NCBI RefSeq assembly: GCF_013385985.1
Contig: NZ_JACAOY010000016.1
Coordinates: 62,001 to 126,000 of the forward strand
Reading direction: 5' to 3'
Source of the DNA: Pseudomonas sp. B6002
Lineage (GTDB): Bacteria; Pseudomonadota; Gammaproteobacteria; Pseudomonadales; Pseudomonadaceae
Length of the DNA: 64,000 bases
Below are positions 53,808-62,701 of this stretch, piece by piece. Position 1 is the first letter of the stretch, and each line of letters begins with the position of its first letter. Both the position numbers and the translations under genes were made by a program. The notes under the pieces were generated by a model. The model was given only the letters and a program-made list of their open reading frames with translations. It was not told the origin of the DNA and made no database searches.

Positions 53808-55418
53808 TCAGCCTTTATCCTGATCCCGCGGCCAACTCAGGCTGAAGCACGCCCCACCCAAGTTGTTGCTCTTGCCGATCAACGCCCTTCCGCCGTGCCA
53901 ATAAATGATCCGCCGCACAATCGACAGGCCCAGCCCGTGCCCGCCAGAGGCCCGCGTGCGGCTGTCGTCCAGGCGCAGGAACGGCGTGAAGATGCGCTCC
54001 CAGGCACTTTCCGGCACGCCGGGGCCGTCGTCTTCCACGTCAATGCGGCAACGCACCTGGCCCACCTGGTAACTGATCAACACCTGGCCCTGGGCATGAC
54101 GCATGGCGTTGCTCACCAGGTTCTGTAGCGCGCGATGCAGGTAACGCGGTTCGGCGTCGACCCACGCGTCATCCCAATGTGCCGATGACAGGCAGATACC
54201 ACGACTCACGGTGACTTGCGGGCGCAGTGGCGATAATTCGCCGATCACCTGATCGAGCAACGCGCTGAGGTCGACGCGCTGGAAATTAAGCTCGGGCGCA
54301 CCCTGTTCCAAGCGTGCATAGGTGAGCATTTCATCCACCAGGCCATCGAGGTCCTGGATATCGCTGTCCATGCCTTCCAGGTATTTGCGCCGCGCTTCAG
54401 GCGTCGTAGCGTCGCCGACCATTTCCAGGCCGAAGCGCAGGCGGGCCACCGGCGTGCGCAACTCGTGGGACACCGCGCGCACCAATTCGCGCTGGATCGC
54501 CAGCAGTTGCTGCAGGTGTTCGGCCATGCCATTAAAGGCGGCGGCCAGGCGCCCGACCGAGTCTGCGCCCCGGGCCGGCACGCGCACTTCGAGGTTGCCC
54601 TTGGCAATGCGAGTGGCCGCGGCTTCCAGGCCTTTGAGACGGCGTTCCAGCTGACGCACCAGTAAATAGACGATCAGGCCGATCAGGGTCAGGCTGATCA
54701 GCGCGATCAGGATCAACCATTGCGGCGGGTACGGGTTCATCTGGTACAACGGACCGATTTCCAGTACCCACGGCGTGCCGACCATGCCGGCGAACACACG
54801 GATCGAATCACCGCCCTTGCCCAGGGCCATCACCGTATCGCCCTCCGATACGCGGCGGCGCTGGTCCTCGTCCATGTCAGCCTCATTCAGGGTCATGAGG
54901 TGCATGTCAAAGCCAAAGCCCTTGGCTTCTTTTATGTCTGCCAGTTTTTGCGGCTGCTCGGCGACGGGAAAGCGCACCAGCTCATCAGCCAGCAGATAAA
55001 TAGTGGCGCGGGCCAATTGCTCGCTGATTTGCTGCACTTCGCCGGTAAGCACCAGCTGTTCCTGCTCGCTGACCAGGCGCAACACCCGTGCGGCGTGAGG
55101 CCCGGTCTGTTCCACCAGCACTTGGCCACGTTGCAGGCGGTTGCGTTGGCTCAGGTCCAGTTGCGCATCCGCCAGGGGACGCAGCTCCAGGGGGATCCCC
55201 AGCAAGCGCTCCCACACGGCCAGGGCGCGCTGGCGTTCGATGGCGCTCATGGGTTGCAGGTTGTCACCCATCAAGGCAAAGGTGCCGTGGGCCAGGCGCT
55301 CGCGGTATTGGCCGCTACGCACCTCGTTGAGCAGGTGCAGGGCCAGTACGCCAAGCAGCGCCACCAGGATCAGCGCGGCGCACATGCCGCCATAGATGCG
55401 CAGGAAGATCGAGTTCAC
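53808..55418 (-). CDS. Sensor histidine kinase, RstB-like
   Basis: The 536-residue kinase has membrane segments at about 8-28 and 232-255, a periplasmic sensor of about 200 residues, HAMP, the His box in RAVSHELRTPVARLRF, N box LQNLVSNAMRHA and ATP motifs EDDGPGVPESAWE and GGHGLGLSIV. The GTG start overlaps the response-regulator stop (GTGA). In other pseudomonads the same pair lies beside nrdA. The signal sensed is unknown. RstB similarity is from overall layout. Confidence 0.9.
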   Translation of the reverse strand: MNSIFLRIYGGMCAALILVALLGVLALHLLNEVRSGQYRERLAHGTFALMGDNLQPMSAIERQRALAVWERLLGIPLELRPLADAQLDLSQRNRLQRGQVLVEQTGPHAARVLRLVSEQEQLVLTGEVQQISEQLARATIYLLADELVRFPVAEQPQKLADIKEAKGFGFDMHLMTLNEADMDEDQRRRVSEGDTVMALGKGGDSIRVFAGMVGTPWVLEIGPLYQMNPYPPQWLILIALISLTLIGLIVYLLVRQLERRLKGLEAAATRIAKGNLEVRVPARGADSVGRLAAAFNGMAEHLQQLLAIQRELVRAVSHELRTPVARLRFGLEMVGDATTPEARRKYLEGMDSDIQDLDGLVDEMLTYARLEQGAPELNFQRVDLSALLDQVIGELSPLRPQVTVSRGICLSSAHWDDAWVDAEPRYLHRALQNLVSNAMRHAQGQVLISYQVGQVRCRIDVEDDGPGVPESAWERIFTPFLRLDDSRTRASGGHGLGLSIVRRIIYWHGGRALIGKSNNLGGACFSLSWPRDQDKG

Positions 55419-56140
55419 AGCGACAGGTCGGCGGCGGCTTCGGGGACGAACAGGTAGCCTTTGCTGCGGATGGTCTTGATCAAGCGCGGGTGGATCGGGT
55501 CGTCGCCGATCTTGGGCCGGATGCGCGAGATGCGCACATCGATGGAGCGGTCCTGGCCGTCATAGCCAATGCCACGCAGGGCGATGAAGATTTCTTCGCG
55601 GGAGAGGATGCGCCCGGCATTCGCCACCAGCAGCCACAACAGGTCGAACTCGGCGCTGGTCAGCTCAATGCCGCCCTCGTGCAACCAGGCTTCGCGCAGG
55701 GCGCTGTCCACCACCAACGGACCGAATTGCAGGCGGCGCTGGTTTTCCACGCTGGCCGGTTCGGCCGGTTCACTGCGCCGCAGCAACGCCTGGATACGCG
55801 CCAGCAACAGGCGTGGGCGCACGGGTTTGCACACGTAGTCGTCGGCGCCCATATCCAGGCCAAGCACTTGGTCCATGTCGTCGGTGCGCGCGGTCAGCAT
55901 CAGGATCACCCCGTCGTAGCGCTCACGCACGTTGCGGCAGATGCTCAAGCCGTCTTCGCCGGGCAGCATCAGGTCGAGGATCACCAGGTCTGGCTGTTCG
56001 GCGACGATGCGCGCCGCCGCCCGGGCCCCGTCGCTTTCCACCGAGACGCGCAGGCCGTTGCTCTCCAAGTAATCACGGGTCAACTCGGCCAGACGTTCGT
56101 CGTCCTCGACGATCAGTATTTGCCAGGCTTCTTGCTCCAC
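55415..56140 (-). CDS. OmpR-family response regulator, RstA-like
   Basis: This 241-residue regulator has acidic residues EDDERLAEL, the phospho-acceptor Asp in LVILDLMLPGEDG (near 57), the Lys in CKPVRPRLL, and a winged helix with LTSAEFDLLWLLV and RSIDVRISRIRPKIG. The start is GTG with AGGACC ahead. It forms an operon with the histidine kinase and is divergent from nrdA across 758 bp. Confidence 0.9.
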   Translation of the reverse strand: MEQEAWQILIVEDDERLAELTRDYLESNGLRVSVESDGARAAARIVAEQPDLVILDLMLPGEDGLSICRNVRERYDGVILMLTARTDDMDQVLGLDMGADDYVCKPVRPRLLLARIQALLRRSEPAEPASVENQRRLQFGPLVVDSALREAWLHEGGIELTSAEFDLLWLLVANAGRILSREEIFIALRGIGYDGQDRSIDVRISRIRPKIGDDPIHPRLIKTIRSKGYLFVPEAAADLSL

Positions 56141-56445
56141 GGGTGGTCCTCATTGTTATTAGAAGTTCTTCTGACCCGTGGAGATCCACAGTTTGATCTC
56201 CATCGGTCATACCCTGTTTGTCATGTTTTGAGGGCATAACGGATGCCGATTGTAGCCACGGGCCAGTCCCCTAACACAAGCCTGGAAATCCATTCGGTGA
56301 TCGCGTTTTTTTGTGATAGGGTTCGCGCCCTCAAAAATCCAACCCGCTGTTTTTACCTTGGAATATTCAGTGACAAACGGCCGAATCCAGCAGTAGTGCG
56401 GCCTACACGGGTGTTCCACGTTTCATACACATTTTACCCACAGCG
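56141..56445. other. Upstream region of the RstA-like gene
   Basis: About 300 AT-richer bases without a convincing gene. They should contain the promoter of the response-regulator operon. A short inverted pair GTGGAGATCCAC lies at about 56175-56190. Beyond 56445 the nrdA control sites begin. Confidence 0.4.
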
Positions 56446-56454
56446 TTATCCACA
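56446..56454 (+). promoter_or_regulatory. DnaA box upstream of nrdA
   Basis: A perfect TTATCCACA, with a related TTTACCCACA about ten bases before it. In E. coli DnaA-ATP controls nrdAB through such boxes. It lies about 27 bases before the first NrdR box. Confidence 0.65.
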
Positions 56455-56480
56455 GGTAGTGCGTTGCTAAGCCCCCAAAA

Positions 56481-56527
56481 ACGCATTATCTTGTACCTCG
56501 GCGCTAAAAAAACCCTACATGTAGGGT
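56481..56527. promoter_or_regulatory. Tandem NrdR boxes upstream of nrdA
   Basis: ACCCTACATGTAGGGT (56512-56527) matches the NrdR consensus ACACTATATATAGTGT at 12 of 16 positions. It sits in a 22-bp perfect palindrome (56509-56530). A weaker box, ACGCATTATCTTGTAC (56481-56496), matches at about half the positions. The two are exactly 31 bp apart, the spacing typical of paired NrdR sites. The nrdR gene itself is not in the window. Confidence 0.7.
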
Positions 56528-56530
56528 TTT

Positions 56531-56898
56531 AAGCGAAAAACCAAACACAGATCAGACAAGAAATTCAAGAGGTTTCTTGCGCCCGTTTGGTTGAACCAAA
56601 GCATTTTTTGAAAGCCCAAACCGCGCACGCGGATGGCAAGCGTTTTCCAGCCCAACGGGCAGAAAACGGTACGGGTGTTGCAGTGCTTGAAGCGGGCAAC
56701 TGTCACCCACCAGGAATACGGTCAAGGGCTTTTCAGCCCCGAACCGAAGACTTCGGCATGGAAGCGGCGCGAACAGCTCCCTTCCTCCTGTCCCGAAGTT
56801 GTTATGCCAGGCCCTTGGCCTGTTGTAAGTGCTTCAGGACGGAACGGTGGGCACCTTGATGGTGCCCAAATAAATATAGAATGTGGAGACAACCCCCC
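56531..56898 (+). other. Leader region of nrdA
   Basis: About 370 bases between the NrdR boxes and the nrdA start. It has one hairpin, CAAGAAA / TTTCTTG (about 56557-56579), and no credible gene on the plus strand. The minus-strand frame crossing it belongs to the antisense shadow of nrdA. Confidence 0.45.
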
Positions 56899-59796
56899 AT
56901 GCAAACCGACACAACTCGCGAGAACCCGCAAGGCTCCGTGCCGCAGGCCGCTGATTCGAACCTGGATCTGTCCGCCACCGCACCCGGCCAATTGCGAGTG
57001 ATCAAGCGTAACGGCACTGTCGTTCCTTACACCGATGACAAAATCACCGTCGCCATCACCAAAGCGTTTCTTGCAGTTGAAGGTGGCACCGCTGCTGCCT
57101 CGTCGCGCATCCACGACACCGTTGCCCGCCTGACCGAACAAGTCACCGCGACCTTCAAGCGTCGCATGCCGTCGGGCGGCACCATCCACATCGAAGAAAT
57201 CCAGGACCAGGTCGAACTGGCCCTGATGCGTGCCGGCGAGCAGAAAGTCGCCCGCGACTACGTGATCTACCGCGACTCGCGCGCCAAAGAGCGTGCCGTG
57301 CGCTCCCCATCTGAAGAAGCTGCGGTACAAGCTCACCCATCGATCCGCATCACCCTGGCCGACGGCAGCTTTGCACCGCTGGACCTGGGCCGCCTGAACA
57401 CCATCATCACCGAGGCCTGCGAAGGCCTGGAAGAAGTCGATGGTGACCTGATCCAGCGCGAAACCCTGAAAAACCTGTACGACGGCGTGGCCCTGACCGA
57501 CGTCAACACCGCCCTGGTGATGACCGCCCGTACCCTGGTTGAACGCGAGCCGAACTACTCGTTCGTGACCGCGCGCCTGCTGATGGACACCCTGCGTGCC
57601 GAAGGCCTGGGCTTCCTGAAAGTCGCCGACAGCGCCACTCACCACGAGATGGCCGACTTGTACGCCAAGGCCCTGCCGGCCTACATCGCCAAGGGTATCG
57701 AATTCGAATTGCTGAACCCGGTTCTGGCCACCTTCGACCTGGAAAAACTGGGCAAGGCGATCAACCACGAGCGTGACCAGCAGTTCACCTACCTGGGCCT
57801 GCAAACCCTGTACGACCGTTACTTCATCCACAAGGACGGTATCCGCTTCGAACTGCCGCAAGTGTTCTTCATGCGCGTGGCCATGGGCCTGGCGATCGAA
57901 GAGAAGCAGAAAGAAGACCGTGCGATCGAGTTCTACAACCTGCTGTCGTCCTTCGACTACATGTCGTCGACCCCGACCCTGTTCAACGCCGGCACCCTGC
58001 GTCCACAGCTGTCCAGCTGCTACCTGACCACCGTGCCGGATGACCTGTCGGGCATCTACCACGCGATCCACGACAACGCCATGTTGTCCAAATTCGCCGG
58101 TGGCCTGGGCAACGACTGGACGCCGGTGCGTGCACTGGGTTCGTACATCAAGGGCACCAATGGCAAGTCCCAGGGCGTTGTACCGTTCCTGAAAGTGGTG
58201 AACGACACCGCTGTAGCCGTGAACCAGGGTGGCAAGCGCAAAGGCGCTGTGTGTGCCTACCTGGAAACCTGGCACATGGACATCGAAGAGTTCATCGAGC
58301 TGCGCAAGAACACCGGTGATGACCGTCGTCGTACCCACGACATGAACACCGCCAACTGGATCCCTGACCTGTTCATGAAGCGCGTCTTCGATGACGGCAA
58401 GTGGACCCTGTTCTCGCCATCCGAAGTGCCGGACCTGCACGACCTGACCGGTAAAGCCTTCGAAGAGCGCTACGAGTACTACGAAGCCCTCACCGAGTAC
58501 CCAGGCAAGGTCAAGCTGTTCAAGACCATCCAGGCCAAAGACCTGTGGCGCAAAATGCTGTCCATGCTGTTTGAAACCGGCCACCCATGGCTGACCTTCA
58601 AAGACCCGTGCAACCTGCGCAGCCCGCAGCAGCACGTGGGCGTGGTCCACAGCTCGAACCTGTGCACCGAGATCACCTTGAACACCAACAAGGACGAGAT
58701 CGCCGTTTGCAACCTGGGCTCGATCAACCTGCCGAACCACATCGTCAACGGCAAGCTGGACACCGCCAAGCTGGAGCGCACCGTCAACACCGCCGTTCGC
58801 ATGCTCGATAACGTGATCGACATCAACTACTACTCGGTGCCACAGGCGCAGAACTCCAACTTCAAGCACCGTCCGGTCGGCTTGGGCATCATGGGCTTCC
58901 AGGACGCGCTGTACCTGCAGCACATTCCTTACGGTTCGGATGCTGCGGTCGAGTTCGCCGACAAGTCCATGGAAGCGGTCAGCTACTACGCGATCCAGGC
59001 TTCCTGCGACCTGGCCGACGAGCGCGGCGCCTACGAGACGTTCCAGGGTTCGCTGTGGTCCAAAGGCATCCTGCCGCTGGATTCGCAACAGATCCTGATC
59101 GAAGCCCGTGGCCAGAAGTACATCGACGTTGACCTGAACGAATCCCTGGACTGGGCGCCAGTACGTGCCCGTGTGCAGAAAGGTATTCGTAACTCCAACA
59201 TCATGGCCATCGCACCGACCGCCACCATCGCCAACATCACTGGCGTGTCGCAGTCGATCGAACCGACCTATCAGAACCTGTATGTGAAATCGAACCTGTC
59301 GGGCGAATTCACCGTGATCAACCCGTACCTGGTTCGCGACCTGAAAGCCCGCGGCCTGTGGGACTCGGTCATGATCAACGACCTGAAGTACTACGACGGT
59401 TCCGTGCAGCAGATCGAGCGCATCCCGCAAGAACTCAAAGAGCTCTACGCGACCGCCTTCGAAGTGGACACCAAGTGGATCGTTGACGCCGCCAGCCGTC
59501 GTCAGAAGTGGATCGACCAGGCTCAGTCCCTGAACCTGTACATCGCCGGCGCTTCGGGCAAGAAGCTGGACGTGACCTACCGCATGGCGTGGTACCGTGG
59601 CCTGAAAACCACTTACTACCTCCGTGCCCTGGCTGCGACCAGCACCGAGAAGTCGACCATCAACACCGGTAAGCTGAACGCTGTTTCCAGCGGCGGCAAC
59701 CACGGTGACGACTCGGTTCTCGCCGCTCCAGCCGGTCCGGCGCCAGTGCCAAAAGCCTGCGCGATCGACGAGCCGGATTGCGAAGCTTGCCAGTAA
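56899..59796 (+). CDS. nrdA: Ribonucleoside-diphosphate reductase class Ia, large subunit
   Basis: The 965-residue subunit reduces NDPs to dNDPs with NrdB. At least one N-terminal ATP cone carries IKRNGTVVPYTDDKITVAI near 35-53. The catalytic part has SSCYLTTVPDDLSGI and the thiyl-radical loop region near NLCTEITLNT. The C-terminal redox pair is in DEPDCEACQ. ATG at 56899 is ten bases after GGAGA; an ATG at 56881 adds six residues over that site. A strong terminator follows directly and no nrdB is adjacent. Confidence 0.95.
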   Translation: MQTDTTRENPQGSVPQAADSNLDLSATAPGQLRVIKRNGTVVPYTDDKITVAITKAFLAVEGGTAAASSRIHDTVARLTEQVTATFKRRMPSGGTIHIEEIQDQVELALMRAGEQKVARDYVIYRDSRAKERAVRSPSEEAAVQAHPSIRITLADGSFAPLDLGRLNTIITEACEGLEEVDGDLIQRETLKNLYDGVALTDVNTALVMTARTLVEREPNYSFVTARLLMDTLRAEGLGFLKVADSATHHEMADLYAKALPAYIAKGIEFELLNPVLATFDLEKLGKAINHERDQQFTYLGLQTLYDRYFIHKDGIRFELPQVFFMRVAMGLAIEEKQKEDRAIEFYNLLSSFDYMSSTPTLFNAGTLRPQLSSCYLTTVPDDLSGIYHAIHDNAMLSKFAGGLGNDWTPVRALGSYIKGTNGKSQGVVPFLKVVNDTAVAVNQGGKRKGAVCAYLETWHMDIEEFIELRKNTGDDRRRTHDMNTANWIPDLFMKRVFDDGKWTLFSPSEVPDLHDLTGKAFEERYEYYEALTEYPGKVKLFKTIQAKDLWRKMLSMLFETGHPWLTFKDPCNLRSPQQHVGVVHSSNLCTEITLNTNKDEIAVCNLGSINLPNHIVNGKLDTAKLERTVNTAVRMLDNVIDINYYSVPQAQNSNFKHRPVGLGIMGFQDALYLQHIPYGSDAAVEFADKSMEAVSYYAIQASCDLADERGAYETFQGSLWSKGILPLDSQQILIEARGQKYIDVDLNESLDWAPVRARVQKGIRNSNIMAIAPTATIANITGVSQSIEPTYQNLYVKSNLSGEFTVINPYLVRDLKARGLWDSVMINDLKYYDGSVQQIERIPQELKELYATAFEVDTKWIVDAASRRQKWIDQAQSLNLYIAGASGKKLDVTYRMAWYRGLKTTYYLRALAATSTEKSTINTGKLNAVSSGGNHGDDSVLAAPAGPAPVPKACAIDEPDCEACQ

Positions 59797-59832
59797 GCTG
59801 AGCCGGTAGGCGCGCAAAGGCGCCTACCCGAG

Positions 59833-59875
59833 AACCCCCGCCAAGCCTCCGGGCTTGCCGGGGGTTTTCTTTTAT
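59833..59875 (+). terminator. Intrinsic terminator of nrdA
   Basis: AACCCCCG with an inner CAAGC / GCTTG stem and CGGGGGTT, followed by a T-rich tail. It starts 37 bases after the stop codon. Confidence 0.9.
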
Positions 59876-59914
59876 GGGCGTGGCACGGGCCTCTGTTTGG
59901 ACATGCAATCACCT

Positions 59915-59983
59915 GTGGGAGCTGGCTTGCCGGCGATAGCGGTGTATCAGCCACATAGCTATCGCAGGCAAGCCAGCTCCCAC
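59915..59983. repeat. REPIN between nrdA and flgE
   Basis: GTGGGAGCTGGCTTGCCGGC and the complement of GTGGGAGCTGGCTTGCCTGC enclose GATAGCGGTGTATCAGCC. It is one of two REP elements in the 365-bp gap between convergent nrdA and flgE. Apart from terminators the gap holds no gene. Confidence 0.9.
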
Positions 59984-60035
59984 CATTGACCGGGCCTTTG
60001 TCGAACCATCCGTCGCCTGATACACCGCCAACCAT

Positions 60036-60063
60036 TGTAGGAGCCGGCTTGCCGGCTCCTACA
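60036..60063. repeat. Collapsed REPIN (two fused REP arms)
   Basis: TGTAGGAGCCG-GCTTGC-CGGCTCCTACA has the two inverted REP ends fused without the normal spacer, forming a 28-base hairpin. It is the shortest such element in the window. Confidence 0.8.
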
Positions 60064-60113
60064 TGGGGTCGCGTTGCGTCGCGCAGGGTTGTGTTGGGTT
60101 ACCGGAATGCGCC

Positions 60114-60148
60114 CACAAAAAAGCCCCTCGTGTGAGGGGCTTTTTGTG
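60114..60148 (-). terminator. Intrinsic terminator of flgBCDE
   Basis: CACAAAAA-GCCCCTC-GTGT-GAGGGGC-TTTTTGTG is an almost perfect palindrome 14-48 bases beyond the flgE stop. On the minus strand it ends in a T run, so it ends the flgBCDE operon. It can work in both directions. Confidence 0.9.
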
Positions 60149-60161
60149 AAGCGTTAACGCA

Positions 60162-61478
60162 TCACGTCATCTGAATGATGGTCTGCATGATGGTGCTCTG
60201 GGTGGAGATGGTCTTGGCGTTCGCCTGGTAGTTGCTCTGGGCCTTGATCAGGTCCACCAGCTCGTTGGTCAGGTTGACGTTGGAGTTCTCCAGGGAGTTG
60301 GCCACGATCGAACCCAGGGTACCGGCTTGCGGGGTGTCGTAACCCGGCTGGCCCGAGGCGAAGGTCTCTCTCCAGGTGGTGCCACCGGCTGGCTGCAGGC
60401 CTTGTTCGTTGTTGAAGCTGGCCAGGGAGATCTGGCCAATGGCCTTGCTCTGCTGGTTGCTGAACGTGGCGAACAGTACGCCGCTGCCGTCGATTTTGAG
60501 GCCGGTGATCTGGCCGGTCGCATAACCGTCGGTGGTCGGCGGGTTGCGGTAGGTGGCCGAGTTGTATTGGGTGATGTTGCCCATGTTGATTGCGATGCCG
60601 GTAGGGTTGGCAGTCGCACCGTTTGCCTTCCACACACCATTGGTCACGGTACCCGGCACCCAGCCGGTGATGGTCAGGGTATTGCCGGTCACACCTGCCC
60701 CAGCAACAGTGGTGAGCTTGCCGGAACCATCAAACGTCAGCGTCGTCGCAGCAGGTGGCGCAGTGCCTGCGCCTGTGCCCGTTGGCAGTGTGCCGTCCGG
60801 GTTACGGCCATCGATCAGCGTGTAGGATTTCCAGACGTTGCTGTCGGTCTTGACCAGGTACTGCACCATCGGGTGAGCGTTACCCTGGTTGTCGTACAAG
60901 GTGGTGCTGTATTGAGTGGTGAAGGTACTGGTGTCACTTGGGTCAAACGGCTTGGTCGTCTGGTTGATCACCGCTTCTGAAGAGTTCAGGTTACTGGTGG
61001 AGTCCACCTTGGTGGACGCCTTCGGCGGCAGGTTCGACAGGTTCAGTTGCAGGTCGGTCAGGCCGCCCTTGATGATCTTGCCATCGGCGTCCGCCGCGTA
61101 GCCCTGCAGGCGCGAGGTGCCGGTGTTGTTGGTGATGTAGCCGTCTTTGTCGGCACGGAAGGCACCGCTACGGGTGTATTCCAGCGAACCGTCGCTGGCC
61201 TTCTGCACGAAGAAGCCACCGCCCTGGATCGCCATGTCCAGGATGCCGCCGCTGTTGTTCACGTCACCCTGGGTGAACTGCTGGGACACCGCCGCCAGGT
61301 TCACACCGTTGCCGATGCTGTTCTGGCCGGTGCCCAGCTTGGAGGCCGCGTAGATGTCCGCGAATTCCGCACGGGACGACTTGAAGCCAGTGGTCGCGAC
61401 GTTGGCGATGTTGTTGCCGGTCACGTCCAGTTGTTTGTTGGCCGCATAGAGGCCGCTCAGGCCGATGTTAAAAGACAT
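60162..61478 (-). CDS. flgE: Flagellar hook protein FlgE
   Basis: The 438-residue hook subunit has the N-terminal rod/hook motif GLSGLYAANKQLDVTGNNIANVAT in adjoining pieces, SYTRSGAF-type core regions, and the C-terminal coiled-coil end (ENSNVNLTNELVDLIKAQ, then YQANAKTISTQSTIMQ). The Thr/Gly-rich middle is variable, as in other hooks. It is exported by the flagellar type III system without a signal peptide. AAGGAGAG lies before the ATG. It is followed by a terminator, not by flgF. Confidence 0.95.
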   Translation of the reverse strand: MSFNIGLSGLYAANKQLDVTGNNIANVATTGFKSSRAEFADIYAASKLGTGQNSIGNGVNLAAVSQQFTQGDVNNSGGILDMAIQGGGFFVQKASDGSLEYTRSGAFRADKDGYITNNTGTSRLQGYAADADGKIIKGGLTDLQLNLSNLPPKASTKVDSTSNLNSSEAVINQTTKPFDPSDTSTFTTQYSTTLYDNQGNAHPMVQYLVKTDSNVWKSYTLIDGRNPDGTLPTGTGAGTAPPAATTLTFDGSGKLTTVAGAGVTGNTLTITGWVPGTVTNGVWKANGATANPTGIAINMGNITQYNSATYRNPPTTDGYATGQITGLKIDGSGVLFATFSNQQSKAIGQISLASFNNEQGLQPAGGTTWRETFASGQPGYDTPQAGTLGSIVANSLENSNVNLTNELVDLIKAQSNYQANAKTISTQSTIMQTIIQMT

Positions 61479-61509
61479 GTTTCTCTCCTTCTGCCGTATT
61501 TAGCCGGCT

Positions 61510-62238
61510 CTATGTACCGATAGTCTGAATTTGCGACAGCTTGACGCTGCCCATGCCGCCTGCAAGGTTCAACAGCATTTCGCCGCCGGTCTTGCTCAGC
61601 GTCACGCTGGTAACGGTTGCCGGCAGCGAAGTGGCCAGGGCAACCGAGTCGCCCTTGTCGTTCTTCGTGGTGGCGGCAAAGGTGTAGGTACCGGCAGGGG
61701 CGACTTCGCCCTTGTCGTTCTTGCCATCCCAGATAAAGCTCGCATCGCCGGCGCTTTGGGCACCCATGTCGATGGTGCGCACCACGTTGCCGTCTTTGTC
61801 GGTGATCTTCACGGAGACGTTGCCCGTCGCCGCCGTCACCGCCACCGAACCGGTCATGCTCTTGCTGGTATCAACCATGGCCTTGTCGGTCTGGGTGATG
61901 ATCGAACGCCCCACCAGCGACGACGCTTGCAGCGCTTGCGACGAGCTGAAGTTGCTGGAGATCGCATTCACCGAGTCGTTCAGGGTGTTGATCCCTTCCA
62001 GGCTACTGAACTGCGCCAGTTGCGCCACGAACGCGCCGTTGTCCTGAGGCGACAGCGGGTTCTGGTTTTTGAGCTGGGTCACCAGCAGTTGCAGGAATGC
62101 GTCCTTGCCCAGCGACTGGTTGCCCGTCGCCGCCTTGGAAGCGTCACCGACGCTGCTGTTGTCCGTCGCGGTCTTGACCTTCGAGTTGAAAAGGTCCTGA
62201 ACCGCCGTGTTGGTAGAAGTGGTATCAACAATGGCCAT
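61510..62238 (-). CDS. flgD: Flagellar hook-assembly scaffold FlgD
   Basis: A 242-residue hook cap protein. The conserved FLGD start contains GKDAFLQLLVTQLKNQNPLSP near 45-65 (in pieces) and FVAQLAQFSSLEGINTL. The C-terminal Ig/Tudor part has VRTIDMGAQSAGDASFIWDGK and EVAPAGTYTF. It caps the growing hook while FlgE polymerises. It starts 16 bp after flgC and precedes flgE by 31 bp. Confidence 0.94.
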   Translation of the reverse strand: MAIVDTTSTNTAVQDLFNSKVKTATDNSSVGDASKAATGNQSLGKDAFLQLLVTQLKNQNPLSPQDNGAFVAQLAQFSSLEGINTLNDSVNAISSNFSSSQALQASSLVGRSIITQTDKAMVDTSKSMTGSVAVTAATGNVSVKITDKDGNVVRTIDMGAQSAGDASFIWDGKNDKGEVAPAGTYTFAATTKNDKGDSVALATSLPATVTSVTLSKTGGEMLLNLAGGMGSVKLSQIQTIGT

Positions 62239-62254
62239 TATTTGGCGCCCCTTA

Positions 62255-62698
62255 TCACTGACCCAGGGTCAGGACCTTCTGCATCATGGTTTTGGCGGTG
62301 TTCATCATTTCCGCGTTGGTCTGGAACGAGCGGCTGGCGGAGATCATGTCTGCCATCTCCTCGACCACGTTAACGTTCGGGTAGTACACGTAACCTTTTT
62401 CGTTCGCTGCCGGATGGTTCGGCTCGTAGCGGGCTTCCAGGTTGCTCTGGTCTTCAACGACGCCGAGCACCTGCACGCCCTGGCCGGCGGCATCCTGGTT
62501 CTGGAACAGCGAATCGCTGCCGCCGCTCTGGCCACCCTGGAACATGGTGGCGAACACCGGGTGACGGGCGCGGTAGGTCTGGTCAATGCTCGAAGACACG
62601 GTCTCGGCGTTGGCGATGTTACTGGCGACGGTGTTCAAACGCGTGGTCTGCGCGCTCATGCCACTGCCGGCAATATTGAAAACACTGGCGAGGGACAT
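62255..62698 (-). CDS. flgC: Flagellar basal-body rod protein FlgC
   Basis: The 147-residue proximal rod protein has the N-terminal FNIAGSGMSAQTTRLNTVAS with NIANAETV and the C-terminal VNVVEEMADMISASRSFQTN with MMNTAKTMMQKVL. Length and ends are standard. It lies three bases after flgB and 16 before flgD. Confidence 0.95.
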   Translation of the reverse strand: MSLASVFNIAGSGMSAQTTRLNTVASNIANAETVSSSIDQTYRARHPVFATMFQGGQSGGSDSLFQNQDAAGQGVQVLGVVEDQSNLEARYEPNHPAANEKGYVYYPNVNVVEEMADMISASRSFQTNAEMMNTAKTMMQKVLTLGQ

Positions 62699-62701
62699 GG
62701 C

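Noticed and set aside
56722-59817. 1031-codon open frame antisense to nrdA
   Set aside because: Shadow of the strongly biased nrdA codons. The translation has no recognisable domain and starts beyond the nrdA stop without a start signal.
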